Source: Bacillota bacterium
Lineage (GTDB): Bacteria > Bacillota > Clostridia > Christensenellales > Aristaeellaceae
Direction: 5' to 3'
DNA length: 64,000 nt
NCBI GenBank assembly: GCA_023436585.1
Contig: JAEZIN010000027.1
Coordinates: 65,229 to 129,228, forward strand
Shown: positions 35,028-43,753 of the stretch, one piece after another
Numbering within the stretch: position 1 is the stretch's first letter
Layout of the letters: every line of letters begins with the position of its first letter
Notes under the pieces: model-generated
The model's database searches: none
What the model was told of the DNA's origin: nothing
What the model saw: the letters and a program-made list of their open reading frames with translations, nothing else
Made by a program: the position numbers and the translations under genes

Positions 35028-36017
35028 TTATGCCTGAAGAACAGCTTCTATGGCCGTCAACTCTTCATTTGCGAGCGGCGCGCTCTTTATTGCCGCTACG
35101 TTCTCCAGAATCTGGGACGGGCGGCTTGCCCCGATCAGCGCTGAAGTGACGACTTCGTCACGCAAAGCCCATTGAAGTGCCATCTGGGCCAGCTTCTGCC
35201 CCCGGGCCTGCGCGATTTTGCTGAGAGCCGCGACTTTTGAAAGCACATCCTCTGTGATGGATTCCGGCTTCAGGTAACGGGGATCATGGCCGGCGCGTGA
35301 GTCCGCCGGAATGCCATGCAGGTATTTGTCCGTCAGCAAGCCGCCCTGCAGCGGCATGAATACGATGCAGCCAACCTTTTCCCGGCGCAAGACGTCGGTC
35401 AGGCCGCCTTCGATGCGGCGGTTGAGCATGGAATAGCTGGGCTGGTGAATCAGGCATGGCGTGCCCAGCCCGCGAAGCGTTGCAATCGCTTTTTCGGCCA
35501 GCTCCGGGGGATAATTGGAGATGCCCACATACAGCGCTTTTCCGCTGCGCACAATCTGGTCCAGCGCGCCCATTGTTTCTTCAACAGGCGTCAGCGGGTC
35601 AGGCCGGTGATGGTAGAAGATATCCACATACTCCAGGTGCATCCTTTTCAGGCTCTGGTTCAGGCTTGCGATCAGATACTTGCGGCTGCCATGATCGCCA
35701 TAGGGACCGGGCCACATGTCGTAGCCGGCCTTGGTGGAAATGATCAGTTCATCGCGATGGCTATGCCAGTCGCGGTCCATATGTATGCCAAAGTTGCGCT
35801 CCGCCTCACCGTAGGGAGGGCCGTAATTGTTTGCCAGGTCGAAATGGGTGATGCCGTTATCAAACGCGGTGCGCAAAATACCTTGCTGCGTGTCAAACGG
35901 CGTAATGCTGCCAAAATTGTGCCACAGCCCCAGGGAAATCTCGGGCAGCATCACGCCGCTGCTGCCGCAGCGGCGGTACTGCATGGTATCGTAACGGGTT
36001 TCTGCCGGAATGTACAT
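35028..36017 (-). CDS. Aldo/keto reductase, YghZ-like (329 aa)
   Basis: NADPH-dependent (beta/alpha)8 reductase. Family residues visible are the catalytic Asp/Tyr in FDLANNYGPPYGEAE, a Lys in ISTKAGYDM, and His in FYHHRPDPLTP. The cofactor end contains TSALIGASRPSQI. The GYDMWPGPYGDHGSRKYL segment is typical of the YghZ/L-glyceraldehyde-3-phosphate reductase group (beta-subunit-like AKR14). The start is ATG 36017, after AAGGAGATAGAGCA. It is 17 bases downstream of the GntR gene and so probably co-transcribed and repressed with it. A role in sugar or aldehyde metabolism is inferred. Confidence 0.9.
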   Translation of the reverse strand: MYIPAETRYDTMQYRRCGSSGVMLPEISLGLWHNFGSITPFDTQQGILRTAFDNGITHFDLANNYGPPYGEAERNFGIHMDRDWHSHRDELIISTKAGYDMWPGPYGDHGSRKYLIASLNQSLKRMHLEYVDIFYHHRPDPLTPVEETMGALDQIVRSGKALYVGISNYPPELAEKAIATLRGLGTPCLIHQPSYSMLNRRIEGGLTDVLRREKVGCIVFMPLQGGLLTDKYLHGIPADSRAGHDPRYLKPESITEDVLSKVAALSKIAQARGQKLAQMALQWALRDEVVTSALIGASRPSQILENVAAIKSAPLANEELTAIEAVLQA

Positions 36018-36034
36018 TGCTCTATCTCCTTCTG

Positions 36035-36793
36035 TCACACATTGCGGTACATGTCCATGGTGAATTTATTCTGATCACCACGGTATTTGGCGATGCTGTA
36101 TTCTACGGGCTGGCCCATCTCGTCATACGCGATGCTGCGGACGAGGCAAATGGCCTTGTTCTTTGCGATATTCAGAATTTCCGCTTCTGAGGTATTGGCG
36201 TTGACTGCTTCAATTTGCCTTTTCACATGTACGACATTTACGTTGTACTTGGTATGCAGCACCATGTACAGCGGTGAGGCGGACATATCCTCCTCGACCA
36301 AGGAAAAGAAACGGCTTGCCGGAAGAAAGGATTCAAGATAAACGATTGGTTTTCCATTGGCCAAAACAAGCCGCTGCAGGCAGACCAGGCTTTCGCTGAT
36401 ACTCAGGCCAAGCTTTTCATTGACGGAAGCAATTGCGTCGCTGATCTCCAATTTGCGCACCTGGGTTGTTGGGACGATGCCCAGGCTTTGCATTTCCAAA
36501 TTGAAGCTTTCAAGCTTTTGAATAAAGTTTGCCTCCAGCTTCTGGCGTGCGACAAATGTGCCCTTTCCCTTCATGCGGACAAGATACCCATCGGCCACCA
36601 GCGAGCTGAGGGCCTGGCGAACCGTGGGACGGCTAAGGTTGAGGGCAGAGCATAATTCCGCCTCCGAGTCCAGCATTTCGCCGGGACGCAGGCGATTGCT
36701 GTCAATATCTGATTTAATGATCTGACGCAGCTGATAGTGGATAGGAACTGGCGTGCCGCGATCAATGAACTGACACCATCTATTAAGATCCAA
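36035..36793 (-). CDS. GntR-family regulator, HutC/FadR-UTRA type (252 aa)
   Basis: Repressor with an N-terminal winged helix (about 16-80; PIHYQLRQIIKSDI, then ALNLSRPTVRQALSSLVADGYLVR) and a C-terminal UTRA ligand-binding domain (about 95-245). The start is TTG 36793, behind GGAGGCGATTTGC. Its own promoter and the divergent operon promoter both carry ATGTCA-N8-TGACAT-type dyads, so it is probably autoregulated and represses the 37088-42120 operon. The ligand is expected to be a sugar phosphate or the transported sugar. Confidence 0.9.
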   Translation of the reverse strand: MDLNRWCQFIDRGTPVPIHYQLRQIIKSDIDSNRLRPGEMLDSEAELCSALNLSRPTVRQALSSLVADGYLVRMKGKGTFVARQKLEANFIQKLESFNLEMQSLGIVPTTQVRKLEISDAIASVNEKLGLSISESLVCLQRLVLANGKPIVYLESFLPASRFFSLVEEDMSASPLYMVLHTKYNVNVVHVKRQIEAVNANTSEAEILNIAKNKAICLVRSIAYDEMGQPVEYSIAKYRGDQNKFTMDMYRNV

Positions 36794-36826
36794 GCAAATC
36801 GCCTCCTCAACCTGAACGAATTCATA

Positions 36827-36865
36827 ATGTCATATCAATATAACACGGATGGATGAAAAATGCAA
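36827..36865 (-). promoter_or_regulatory. Promoter and operator of the GntR-aldo/keto reductase operon
   Basis: On the minus strand TTGCAT (36865-36860), 17 bases, TATATT (36842-36837). The dyad ATGTCA-N8-TAACAC (36827-36846, plus-strand reading) covers the -10. It shares CATAATGTCAT (36823-36833) with the other site. Confidence 0.75.
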
Positions 36866-36981
36866 TAGTGATGGACATATGTGTTGTTTTTCCCATAATG
36901 GCCTTGTTATGGGAGAATGTACCCAAAAATAAGCTCGAATTAGGTGCATTGGGACATTAAATAAAAATATCGCAAAGTATA

Positions 36982-37037
36982 TTGCGCGATTGATAAATAA
37001 AGTATATAATGTGCATAATGTCATTACAAGTTGACAT
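36982..37037 (+). promoter_or_regulatory. Promoter and operator of the PQ-loop/amidohydrolase/importer operon
   Basis: TTGCGC (36982-36987), 17 bases, TATAAT (37005-37010). The dyad ATGTCA-TTACAAGT-TGACAT (37018-37037) starts 8 bases after the -10 and so covers the transcription start. Confidence 0.75.
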
Positions 37038-37087
37038 GTTCGGGTCAATCAGGGTCTATAACAAACGAATAGATAGGTGGCGAATGT

Positions 37088-37399
37088 GTGAGTCCATTTG
37101 AACTGTTGATGCTGGGCTTGTTCGGTATCTCCTGGCCGGTATCGGTGTACAAGACATGGAAGACGAAGCAAACAGCGGGGAAAAGTCTTGTTTTTATTAT
37201 CGCCATACTGGTGGGCTATGTGTGCGGGATTATCCACAAACTGCTGTATTCTTTGGACTATGTTCTCATTCTGTATTGCGTTAACCTGATCAATGTTTCA
37301 CTGGATTTGATCTTGTACCTATATTATTCAAGGTATCCCGGCGGAAGGAAGCATATCAAAACTCAAAAAAATGGAGGAGAGAGCTATGTTCAATTTTAG
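37088..37399 (+). CDS. Small three-helix PQ-loop (SemiSWEET-like) membrane protein (103 aa)
   Basis: Three hydrophobic segments (about 4-22, 34-53, 58-80) with a PQ-loop-like turn: WPVSVYKTWKTKQTAGKSL (16-34) resembles the P-x-x-x-K-T-x-K-x-x-G-x-S pattern of SemiSWEET sugar facilitators, although the Gln of the PQ pair is replaced by Val. Length and topology match SemiSWEETs, which work as dimers. The start is GTG 37088, behind GGTGGCGAATGT. It is the first gene of the sugar operon, and its end overlaps the amidohydrolase start by 14 bases. The transport role is inferred. Confidence 0.7.
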   Translation: MSPFELLMLGLFGISWPVSVYKTWKTKQTAGKSLVFIIAILVGYVCGIIHKLLYSLDYVLILYCVNLINVSLDLILYLYYSRYPGGRKHIKTQKNGGESYVQF

Positions 37400-38552
37400 T
37401 ACGCTGCCGTTTTTTGACAATCACACCCACCGGATCAAATCTGAAAATCACGAAGTCACACCCCTGGAACTGGCTGTTTCGTGGATGCACGGCTGGGGGG
37501 ACATCAACCCGCCGGAGGGCCCCTGCGGACGCTCCGCCAATGAAGAGAACTGCTCGCCGGAATATGCGGAGCATGTGAAACACATGGGCGTGGTAAAGAC
37601 CGTTGTCAACTACATGGCTCAGCACTTTCATTGCGAGCCCACGCTGGAGGCGGTCACCGCCCAGCGCAATAAGCGCACAAGCGTAGACGCAGCCGGATAT
37701 AACAAAGAGCTGTATGAAAGCGAACACATCTTTGCCGAGATGGTGGATGATGGGGCGCCCTTTGGCGATAACGCCCTTCATTGCTTCCCGACCCATATCC
37801 TGCGCCTTTTCCAGATGGATCCCTGCTTTAAGAAGCTGCTGGGGGAGTGCAGTACATATACGGAGCTCAAGCAGAGGTTTGATGCGGCCATCCGCGCCAA
37901 GCTTTTGGAGGGCTTCATCGGGGTCAAGTGCCACGTGTTGGAGATTTTGACGCAGCACCCGCACATTGTCGAGGATGCTGAGGCCGAACAACTGTATTCT
38001 GCTGCCAAGGCCCAGGATGTCCACGCCTTTGAGGAAGTGTACCTGGCAATATTCTGCCACATGCTGAAGCTGACGCAGGAGCTGAAATTCCATGTGCACA
38101 TCCATACCGGCTGCACCGGTAACCCGGGGAATGGGCTTGTCTTTCACTGCGATCCCATTCACCTGTGCCCGCTTTTGGGGGATAACCGCTTCTATGCCTC
38201 CAGAATCATATTCCTGCATGGCTGCTATCCCGATATCCGGCACGCGGCATTATTGACCCACAGCTATCCAAACGTTTGGGTGGATCTGAGCTGGACCTGC
38301 CCCTGGATCTCCCTGAATTTTTCCCAATGCCTGGAGGAAACACTGGCTATCGCGCCTCATGACAAGATCATGTTCGGTACAGGCCAGCACCACTTTGCAG
38401 AAATGGCATGGGCCGCCTCCAAGATTTCCAAGACCGCTCTGGCGCACGTGTTTGAAGGTGCGGTCAGGAAGAACCTGATCTCCATACCCCAGGCCCAGGA
38501 ATCCGCGGAAATGCTGCTGTACAAGAACGCAAAGAGGCTTTATGGCATCTGA
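37386..38552 (+). CDS. Amidohydrolase-2-like TIM-barrel protein (388 aa)
   Basis: Metal-dependent hydrolase fold (PF04909-like). The first metal motif is DNHTH (H13, H15), later histidines are in HVHIHTGCTG and IIFLHGCYPD, and a final segment reads KIMFGTGQHHFAEM. In the family this last segment is normally GSD or GTD with a metal/catalytic Asp; here residue 333 is Gly. The start is ATG 37386, after GGAGGAGAGAGCT. It lies between the PQ-loop protein and the permeases. Activity on a uronate, lactone or amide is possible, but the altered site makes the reaction uncertain. Confidence 0.75.
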   Translation: MFNFSTLPFFDNHTHRIKSENHEVTPLELAVSWMHGWGDINPPEGPCGRSANEENCSPEYAEHVKHMGVVKTVVNYMAQHFHCEPTLEAVTAQRNKRTSVDAAGYNKELYESEHIFAEMVDDGAPFGDNALHCFPTHILRLFQMDPCFKKLLGECSTYTELKQRFDAAIRAKLLEGFIGVKCHVLEILTQHPHIVEDAEAEQLYSAAKAQDVHAFEEVYLAIFCHMLKLTQELKFHVHIHTGCTGNPGNGLVFHCDPIHLCPLLGDNRFYASRIIFLHGCYPDIRHAALLTHSYPNVWVDLSWTCPWISLNFSQCLEETLAIAPHDKIMFGTGQHHFAEMAWAASKISKTALAHVFEGAVRKNLISIPQAQESAEMLLYKNAKRLYGI

Positions 38553-38579
38553 TCCGGACAGGATTGGAGGAATGGAAAT

Positions 38580-39524
38580 ATGATCGGGACCGGTATTTCA
38601 AAAGCATACAATCGAAGAAAACTTCTGCGCTCCTACACGCGGAATTGGCAGCTTTATCTGCTGCTGATTCCCACGATAGCCTACTTCCTAATATTTCGGT
38701 ATGTGCCCATGTACGGCGTTCAGATTGCCTTCAAGAACTATCTTCCCACGCTGGGCTACGCGGGCAGTGAATGGGCGGGTCTGAAATACTTTACGCGCTT
38801 CTTTGGCAGCTACTATGCCGACCGGCAGATCATCAACACCCTCTCCCTCAGCTTCGGCATGCTGATTTTTTCCTTTCCGATCCCGATACTGATTGCGCTC
38901 ACGCTCAATGAGGTGCGGAACAGGCGGTTCAAAAAAATCGTTCAAACTGTTTCTTATGCCCCGCATTTTTTGTCCACCGTCGTGATTGTCGGCCTGATCG
39001 GCTCCCTCACCAACATCCGCTACGGGCTCATCAACAATGCCCTGATAGGGCTGGGCGTGATCGACAATGCCATCTCCTTTTCTTCTTCGCCGGAGTGGTT
39101 CAAGCCTCTGTACATCATCTCCGGCATCTGGCAGGAGTCAGGCTGGAACGCTGTCATCTACATGGCAGCGCTGTCATCGGTAGACCTGCAGCTCTATGAG
39201 GCGGCTCGTGTGGATGGCGCCGGCCGGCTGCGCTGCATCTGGCATGTGACCATTCCCTGCATCCTCCCGGCGATGATTACCATGCTGATTCTCAATTCCG
39301 GCAAGGTGATGAACGTTGGTTATGAAAAGGTGCTGTTGATGCAAAACTCCCTGAATATCAGCTCGTCGGACGTGATTTCCACTTATGTCTATGAACAGGG
39401 CCTCAAGAAGGGGCAGTACAGCTACGCTACTGCCGTCGGTCTGTTCAACTCGGTGGTCAACACGCTTCTGATTGTTGTTATCAACAAGATTTCGCGCCGT
39501 GTCAGCGAAACCAGCCTGTGGTAA
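38580..39524 (+). CDS. ABC sugar transporter permease, LplB type (314 aa)
   Basis: Permease with six membrane segments, the first at about 24-44. The LplB signature region VSYAPHFLSTVVIVGLIG and the EAA loop YEAARVDGAGRLRCIWHVTIP are present. The ATG at 38580 follows GGAGGAATGGAAAT, 27 bases after the amidohydrolase stop. It belongs to the GntR-controlled operon. Confidence 0.9.
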   Translation: MIGTGISKAYNRRKLLRSYTRNWQLYLLLIPTIAYFLIFRYVPMYGVQIAFKNYLPTLGYAGSEWAGLKYFTRFFGSYYADRQIINTLSLSFGMLIFSFPIPILIALTLNEVRNRRFKKIVQTVSYAPHFLSTVVIVGLIGSLTNIRYGLINNALIGLGVIDNAISFSSSPEWFKPLYIISGIWQESGWNAVIYMAALSSVDLQLYEAARVDGAGRLRCIWHVTIPCILPAMITMLILNSGKVMNVGYEKVLLMQNSLNISSSDVISTYVYEQGLKKGQYSYATAVGLFNSVVNTLLIVVINKISRRVSETSLW

Positions 39525-39537
39525 GGGAGGGTTTGGT

Positions 39538-40470
39538 ATGAGGAATGGAAGCATTGCTATGGACAGGGCCGGGGAGACGGTATCGGGCATTCGGTCAAAG
39601 TCTGACAGAACAGTGGACCTGGTTGTATATTTCCTGATCACGCTGATTTTTATTGTCACAGCTTATCCGCTGATCTATGTCATCAGCTGCTCCATCAGCA
39701 GCCCCGCTGCGGTCCTGCGGGGAGAAGTTTACTTATGGCCGGTCCGTGCGACGCTGATGTCATACGAAAAAATATTTAAGGAAGGCACCTTGTCCCTGGG
39801 CTTGGGGAACTCCATAAAATATACCCTGGTGGGTACGGCAATCAATCTGCTTTTGACAACCACCGGGGCTTATGCGCTTTCCAACAAGGAACTGCGCGGA
39901 CGTAAGCTGGCTACAAAATTCATCCTGTTTACAATGCTGTTTAACGCCGGCTTGATTCCGACCTATCTGGTGGTCAAGGACCTGGGCCTGATTAATACGC
40001 TGTGGGCGATTACGCTTCCCAACGCCATCGGCGTGACTAACTTCATTATCATGAAGAGTACCTTCGAGGTATCCATTCCCAACGATATCAAGGAAGCGGC
40101 CTATGTGGAAGGCGCGTCCCAGATCACCACCTTTGTTCGGATCATCCTTCCGCTTTCCCTCCCGATCATTGCTGTGATGACCATCTTCTACAGCGTGGGG
40201 CACTGGAACGAGTACTTTAACGCCCTGATTTATCTGGTGGACAAGCACCATCACCCGCTGCAGGTGGTTTTGCGGGACATCCTCGTCTCCAATGAGATTC
40301 ATGAAGCAGTCAGCGATGCCAATACCCTCAACGGCGATGACCGCCAGGCATTATCCGAAGGTATCCGTTACGCCATCATTGTTGTGGCGAGCCTTCCGAT
40401 GGTCGCCATGTATCCATTCTTCCAGCGGTTCTTCATCAAGGGTGTCATGGTAGGTGCTGTCAAGGGGTAA
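39538..40470 (+). CDS. ABC sugar transporter permease, YtcP type (310 aa)
   Basis: Partner permease with six membrane segments, the EAA-type loop KEAAYVEGASQITTFVRIILP and the ending FFIKGVMVGAVKG. The start is ATG 39538, behind GGGAGGGTTTGGT; the upstream part of the frame overlaps the previous gene and is not used. It is 13 bases from the preceding permease stop. Confidence 0.9.
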   Translation: MRNGSIAMDRAGETVSGIRSKSDRTVDLVVYFLITLIFIVTAYPLIYVISCSISSPAAVLRGEVYLWPVRATLMSYEKIFKEGTLSLGLGNSIKYTLVGTAINLLLTTTGAYALSNKELRGRKLATKFILFTMLFNAGLIPTYLVVKDLGLINTLWAITLPNAIGVTNFIIMKSTFEVSIPNDIKEAAYVEGASQITTFVRIILPLSLPIIAVMTIFYSVGHWNEYFNALIYLVDKHHHPLQVVLRDILVSNEIHEAVSDANTLNGDDRQALSEGIRYAIIVVASLPMVAMYPFFQRFFIKGVMVGAVKG

Positions 40471-40554
40471 CGGTTTCCATTGTGCATAAGGCGCGGCGGC
40501 GGATGCGAAAAACACCTGCGTACGCGTCCTAGCAACATAAAAGGAGGAGAAAAC

Positions 40555-42120
40555 ATGAAAAGGAGTCTGGCTTTCCTTGTTTCTGTGATCTTGCTGGCGA
40601 GCACCTTTGGCGTAGCTAGCGCGGAGATTACGGCACCCAAATGGGACTTTCCCATCTTCAAAGAGCCCATCTACATCACCGCCATGGGCCTGCAGTCCCC
40701 CCAGGGCGGGGATCACAACGACATGATCGCATGGACCAAATATGCCGAAATGTCGAATATTCATATCACCTGGGAGAATGTTCCCACGGCAACGGCTGCC
40801 GAGCGCTTGAGCGTTGTCCTCGCTTCCGGCGAGGTCCCGGACATGATCTGGGCTTGCCCGCTGAGCACCTCCGACCTGGTCAAATACGGCTCCACCGGCC
40901 TGTTCCTCAACATGGATGACTACTATAAGAACTATGCCTACCATTTGCAGACGATCGTTGAGCAGAATCCCGCCATCCTCAGCGCCATGCGCAGCGGAGA
41001 CGGCCATATCTACTCTTTCCCCCAGCTGATCATGGGCGACAACATGCTCACCAACAAGATATTCATCAATCCCCAGTGGCTGGAGCGCGTCAAGCTTCCC
41101 ATGCCCACCAACTTTGAGGAGTTTAACAAAGTACTGTATGCCTTCCGTGACCAGGATGCCAACGGCAACGGCGATCCTGCGGACGAGATTCCGTATATCA
41201 TCCGCTATACGGACGGCCACTTCCTGCCCAGCCTGTATACCTTCTTCGGCCTTGGCAACCGGGGGACCAAGCACCTGTATGTAGACTGGGATTATGAAAA
41301 GAACGGCCTGCGCTTCATCCCCACCAGCAGCCAGTTCAAGGACCTGCTGACTTGGGCGCACAAGCTGTACGCAGATGGGCTCATCGATAAGGAAACCTTT
41401 GAAAACACATCCTCCCGCCAGATCGTGGCCAAGACCTCCGCCGACCTGGTGGGCGTGCATAGCGACTATGTCACCAATACCGGCTCCGTCATGCAGGATA
41501 TCTTCCGCTGCATCCCTGTCATGGAGAATTACTACGGCAACAAGCTGTACACCCGCCGCAGCGCGATGGTGAACAACGGCGCCTTCATTATTTCCGCAAA
41601 GAGCAAATATGCCGAAGAACTGACCAAGTGGTGCGACTATTGGTACAGCGAAGAAGGCCAGCTGATGTGGAACATGGGCGTTGAAGGTGTAACCTACGTC
41701 AAGAACGCCGATGGCACCGTCAGCTTCACCGATGAAATGATCAAGAACCCCGAAGGCTTGACGCTGACCCAGGTCCGTGTCAAGTACATGGGCTTCCAGG
41801 GCGGCGCCGGTATCCAGTCCGATACCTATTACCAAGGCGCGGAGACCTATTGGACAGCCAAGGAATTGATGGAGGAGTACAAGCCCTACCTATCGGAAGA
41901 AACTTGGGAATCCTTCAGCCCGACGTATGAGGAAAGCGAAGAAATGGATTTCTACTGGACCGATATGCAGGCGTATATCAAAGAAAATATCGCTGCCTTT
42001 ATCGTCGGGAACCGCTCTTTGGACGAGTGGGACGCCTATGTAGCGGAATTTGACAAGATGGGTCTTCAGGAATACATGGCAATCTATCAAAAGCTGTATG
42101 AGCGCTACAAGGGAATCTAA
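40555..42120 (+). CDS. ABC sugar transporter, extracellular solute-binding protein (LplA-type, 521 aa)
   Basis: Last gene of the GntR-controlled operon. The start is ATG 40555, after AAAGGAGGAGAAAAC. The signal peptide (MKRSLAFLVSVILLASTFGVASAE) is cut after ASA, with no lipobox. The mature protein is of the long LplA type, with the WAKYAEM/VNIHITWE-like entry (WTKYAEMSNIHITWENV) seen in this group. A terminator follows at 42159. The substrate is unknown. Confidence 0.9.
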   Translation: MKRSLAFLVSVILLASTFGVASAEITAPKWDFPIFKEPIYITAMGLQSPQGGDHNDMIAWTKYAEMSNIHITWENVPTATAAERLSVVLASGEVPDMIWACPLSTSDLVKYGSTGLFLNMDDYYKNYAYHLQTIVEQNPAILSAMRSGDGHIYSFPQLIMGDNMLTNKIFINPQWLERVKLPMPTNFEEFNKVLYAFRDQDANGNGDPADEIPYIIRYTDGHFLPSLYTFFGLGNRGTKHLYVDWDYEKNGLRFIPTSSQFKDLLTWAHKLYADGLIDKETFENTSSRQIVAKTSADLVGVHSDYVTNTGSVMQDIFRCIPVMENYYGNKLYTRRSAMVNNGAFIISAKSKYAEELTKWCDYWYSEEGQLMWNMGVEGVTYVKNADGTVSFTDEMIKNPEGLTLTQVRVKYMGFQGGAGIQSDTYYQGAETYWTAKELMEEYKPYLSEETWESFSPTYEESEEMDFYWTDMQAYIKENIAAFIVGNRSLDEWDAYVAEFDKMGLQEYMAIYQKLYERYKGI

Positions 42121-42158
42121 TAAAAACGAATAACATTCCTTTTTAATTGACCAAGCAG

Positions 42159-42198
42159 GAAAGGGCCGTTGACCATAAAGTCGGCGGTCCTTTCTTTT
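42159..42198 (+). terminator. Intrinsic terminator of the GntR-controlled sugar operon
   Basis: GAAAGGGCCG (42159-42168) pairs with CGGTCCTTTC (42185-42194, one G-T pair), followed by TTTTATGG. Confidence 0.75.
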
Positions 42199-42318
42199 AT
42201 GGCAGATGCTGTCTTGCAATCCCAACCGTGCATATCTCTATTATATATGGAAATGATTGTGATCGTCAGTAATAGGTGATAAAATGAAAGCATATTTTTG
42301 ATGGCTGGGGAGATATTT

Positions 42319-42792
42319 ATGCAAAAGAAAACCGTGTTCATCGACATGGACAATGTTCTTGTTGACTTCGCATCGGGAATAGAAAAAACAAGCGGCTCTG
42401 TGCTGGCCGAATATGAAGGCAGGCTGGATGAGGTGCCTGGCATTTTCAGCCTGATGACGCCCATGCCCGGTGCCATAGAAGCCGTAAATGTGATCGCAAA
42501 GTATTATGAGGTATATATACTATCCACCGCTCCGTGGCTGAACCCGTCCGCATGGTCGGATAAGCTGAAGTGGGTGCACAAGTATTTTGGCTCGGATAAA
42601 AGCAGCATATTGTACAAACGCCTGATTCTCTCCCACCATAAGGACCTGTGCCGCGGCGATTATTTGATTGATGACAGAACAAAGAACGGGGCGGATGCAT
42701 TTTCGGGAGAACTGATTTTGTTTGCCGGAGACCGTTTTCCTGATTGGCAAACCGTAACCGGTTATCTGCTGGAAAAGGCCGTCCCGCGATAG
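42319..42792 (+). CDS. HAD-family 5'(3')-deoxyribonucleotidase-like protein (157 aa)
   Basis: Small HAD phosphatase of the NT5C (5'-nucleotidase, deoxy) type. Motif I is DMDNVLVD (D9 nucleophile, D11), motif II is STAPW (LSTAP), a Lys is in the KRLILSHHKDL segment, and motif IV is YLIDDRTKNG. The preferred start is ATG 42319, with GGGGAGATATTT before it; ATG 42298 is upstream of that site. It is monocistronic between two sugar loci. It should dephosphorylate deoxynucleoside monophosphates or a related small phosphate. Confidence 0.83.
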   Translation: MQKKTVFIDMDNVLVDFASGIEKTSGSVLAEYEGRLDEVPGIFSLMTPMPGAIEAVNVIAKYYEVYILSTAPWLNPSAWSDKLKWVHKYFGSDKSSILYKRLILSHHKDLCRGDYLIDDRTKNGADAFSGELILFAGDRFPDWQTVTGYLLEKAVPR

Positions 42793-42925
42793 AAGTACAT
42801 GAATCGCTGACCATGGCGTGCAAAAATACAAGGTTTATATGGAAACGAATAAATCATATCAATATCGGGGCATGTGAACCAAGATGAAAGCCGGACCGGC
42901 ATATGTGCATTAATGCTTCTCCTCT

Positions 42926-43753
42926 TCATTTAAAACGATACACTCTTACATAATCTACATCCATCTGTGCTTCCAACTGCCCGCCCATGCTGCCGGGCAT
43001 GCGGTTTTGGTCGAAGTTTCCGCCCACGGCCAGGTTCAGGATCATATAAAACGGCTGATCAAAAGGCGCCGGGAAAGCATGGCCGCTTGTATTCCACAAT
43101 CTCTGCTTTGCCGCCAGCACATCATCCACATACCAACGCAGTTCTTTTTCATCCCACTCCAGGGCATAGACGTGAAATTCGTCGGCTGTCCCCTCCGGCA
43201 AAATGTAGGACTTGCCAATATGGGTGTTATCGGGCCAGGACCCGCCGAAATGGATGGTATGGTACGTGAGCCCCGGCAGACGGCCCTTTGCTTCCATGAT
43301 GTCAATCTCGCCGCTGGCAGCCCAGGGACCGTACACCTCATCCTGCGGCATCAGCCAGAAGCTAGGCCAGAACCCCTCCCCTTTGGGCAGGCGGATGCGG
43401 GCCTCAAACCGGCCATAGCATTGGGAGAACAAATCCCGGGTGCACAAACGGGCGGAGGTGTAAGGCACACCGCCTTTTGCTTCCTGCCTGGCATGAATGG
43501 TAAGCAGCCCGTTTTCCACCGCTGCGTTTTCCGCCAGGTAATACTGCTGCTCATTGTTTCCCCACAGGGTCAGGCCTTCGCTCTGGCCGGTGCCCAGCTG
43601 GAACTGCCACTTCGTCAGGTCCAACTGTGTCCCGTCAAAGTTATCCTCAAACGTCATCTCTCTCATGGGCACCGCCTTCTCTCCGGATGATGTGAGCATG
43701 CATGCAAAAAGGAAAACAAGCAGTACCGCGATGAACAAGCAGGTTTTATTCAT
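42926..43753 (-). CDS. GH16 endo-beta-glucanase (laminarinase/lichenase type, 275 aa)
   Basis: Beta-jelly-roll glycosidase cutting beta-1,3 or mixed-linked beta-glucans. The catalytic motif is GEIDIMEAKG (E149 nucleophile, D151, E154 acid/base); the bulge before the last Glu places it with 1,3/1,3-1,4-glucanases. The N-terminus is exported: a hydrophobic core ends LFAC (C18), a poor but possible lipobox, so it may be a surface lipoprotein. The start is ATG 43753, after GGAGGATGCTC, overlapping the GH26-like stop by 8 bases. It is the last gene of the LacI-controlled operon. Confidence 0.92.
   Translation of the reverse strand: MNKTCLFIAVLLVFLFACMLTSSGEKAVPMREMTFEDNFDGTQLDLTKWQFQLGTGQSEGLTLWGNNEQQYYLAENAAVENGLLTIHARQEAKGGVPYTSARLCTRDLFSQCYGRFEARIRLPKGEGFWPSFWLMPQDEVYGPWAASGEIDIMEAKGRLPGLTYHTIHFGGSWPDNTHIGKSYILPEGTADEFHVYALEWDEKELRWYVDDVLAAKQRLWNTSGHAFPAPFDQPFYMILNLAVGGNFDQNRMPGSMGGQLEAQMDVDYVRVYRFK

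Larger units (their letters stand above)
36794..37087. promoter_or_regulatory. Divergent regulatory region of the GntR locus
   Basis: A 294-base gap between divergent operons. Besides the two promoter/operator sets it contains CCCATAA-N8-TTATGGG (36892-36913) and the palindrome ACATATGT near 36875, both unassigned. Confidence 0.6.
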
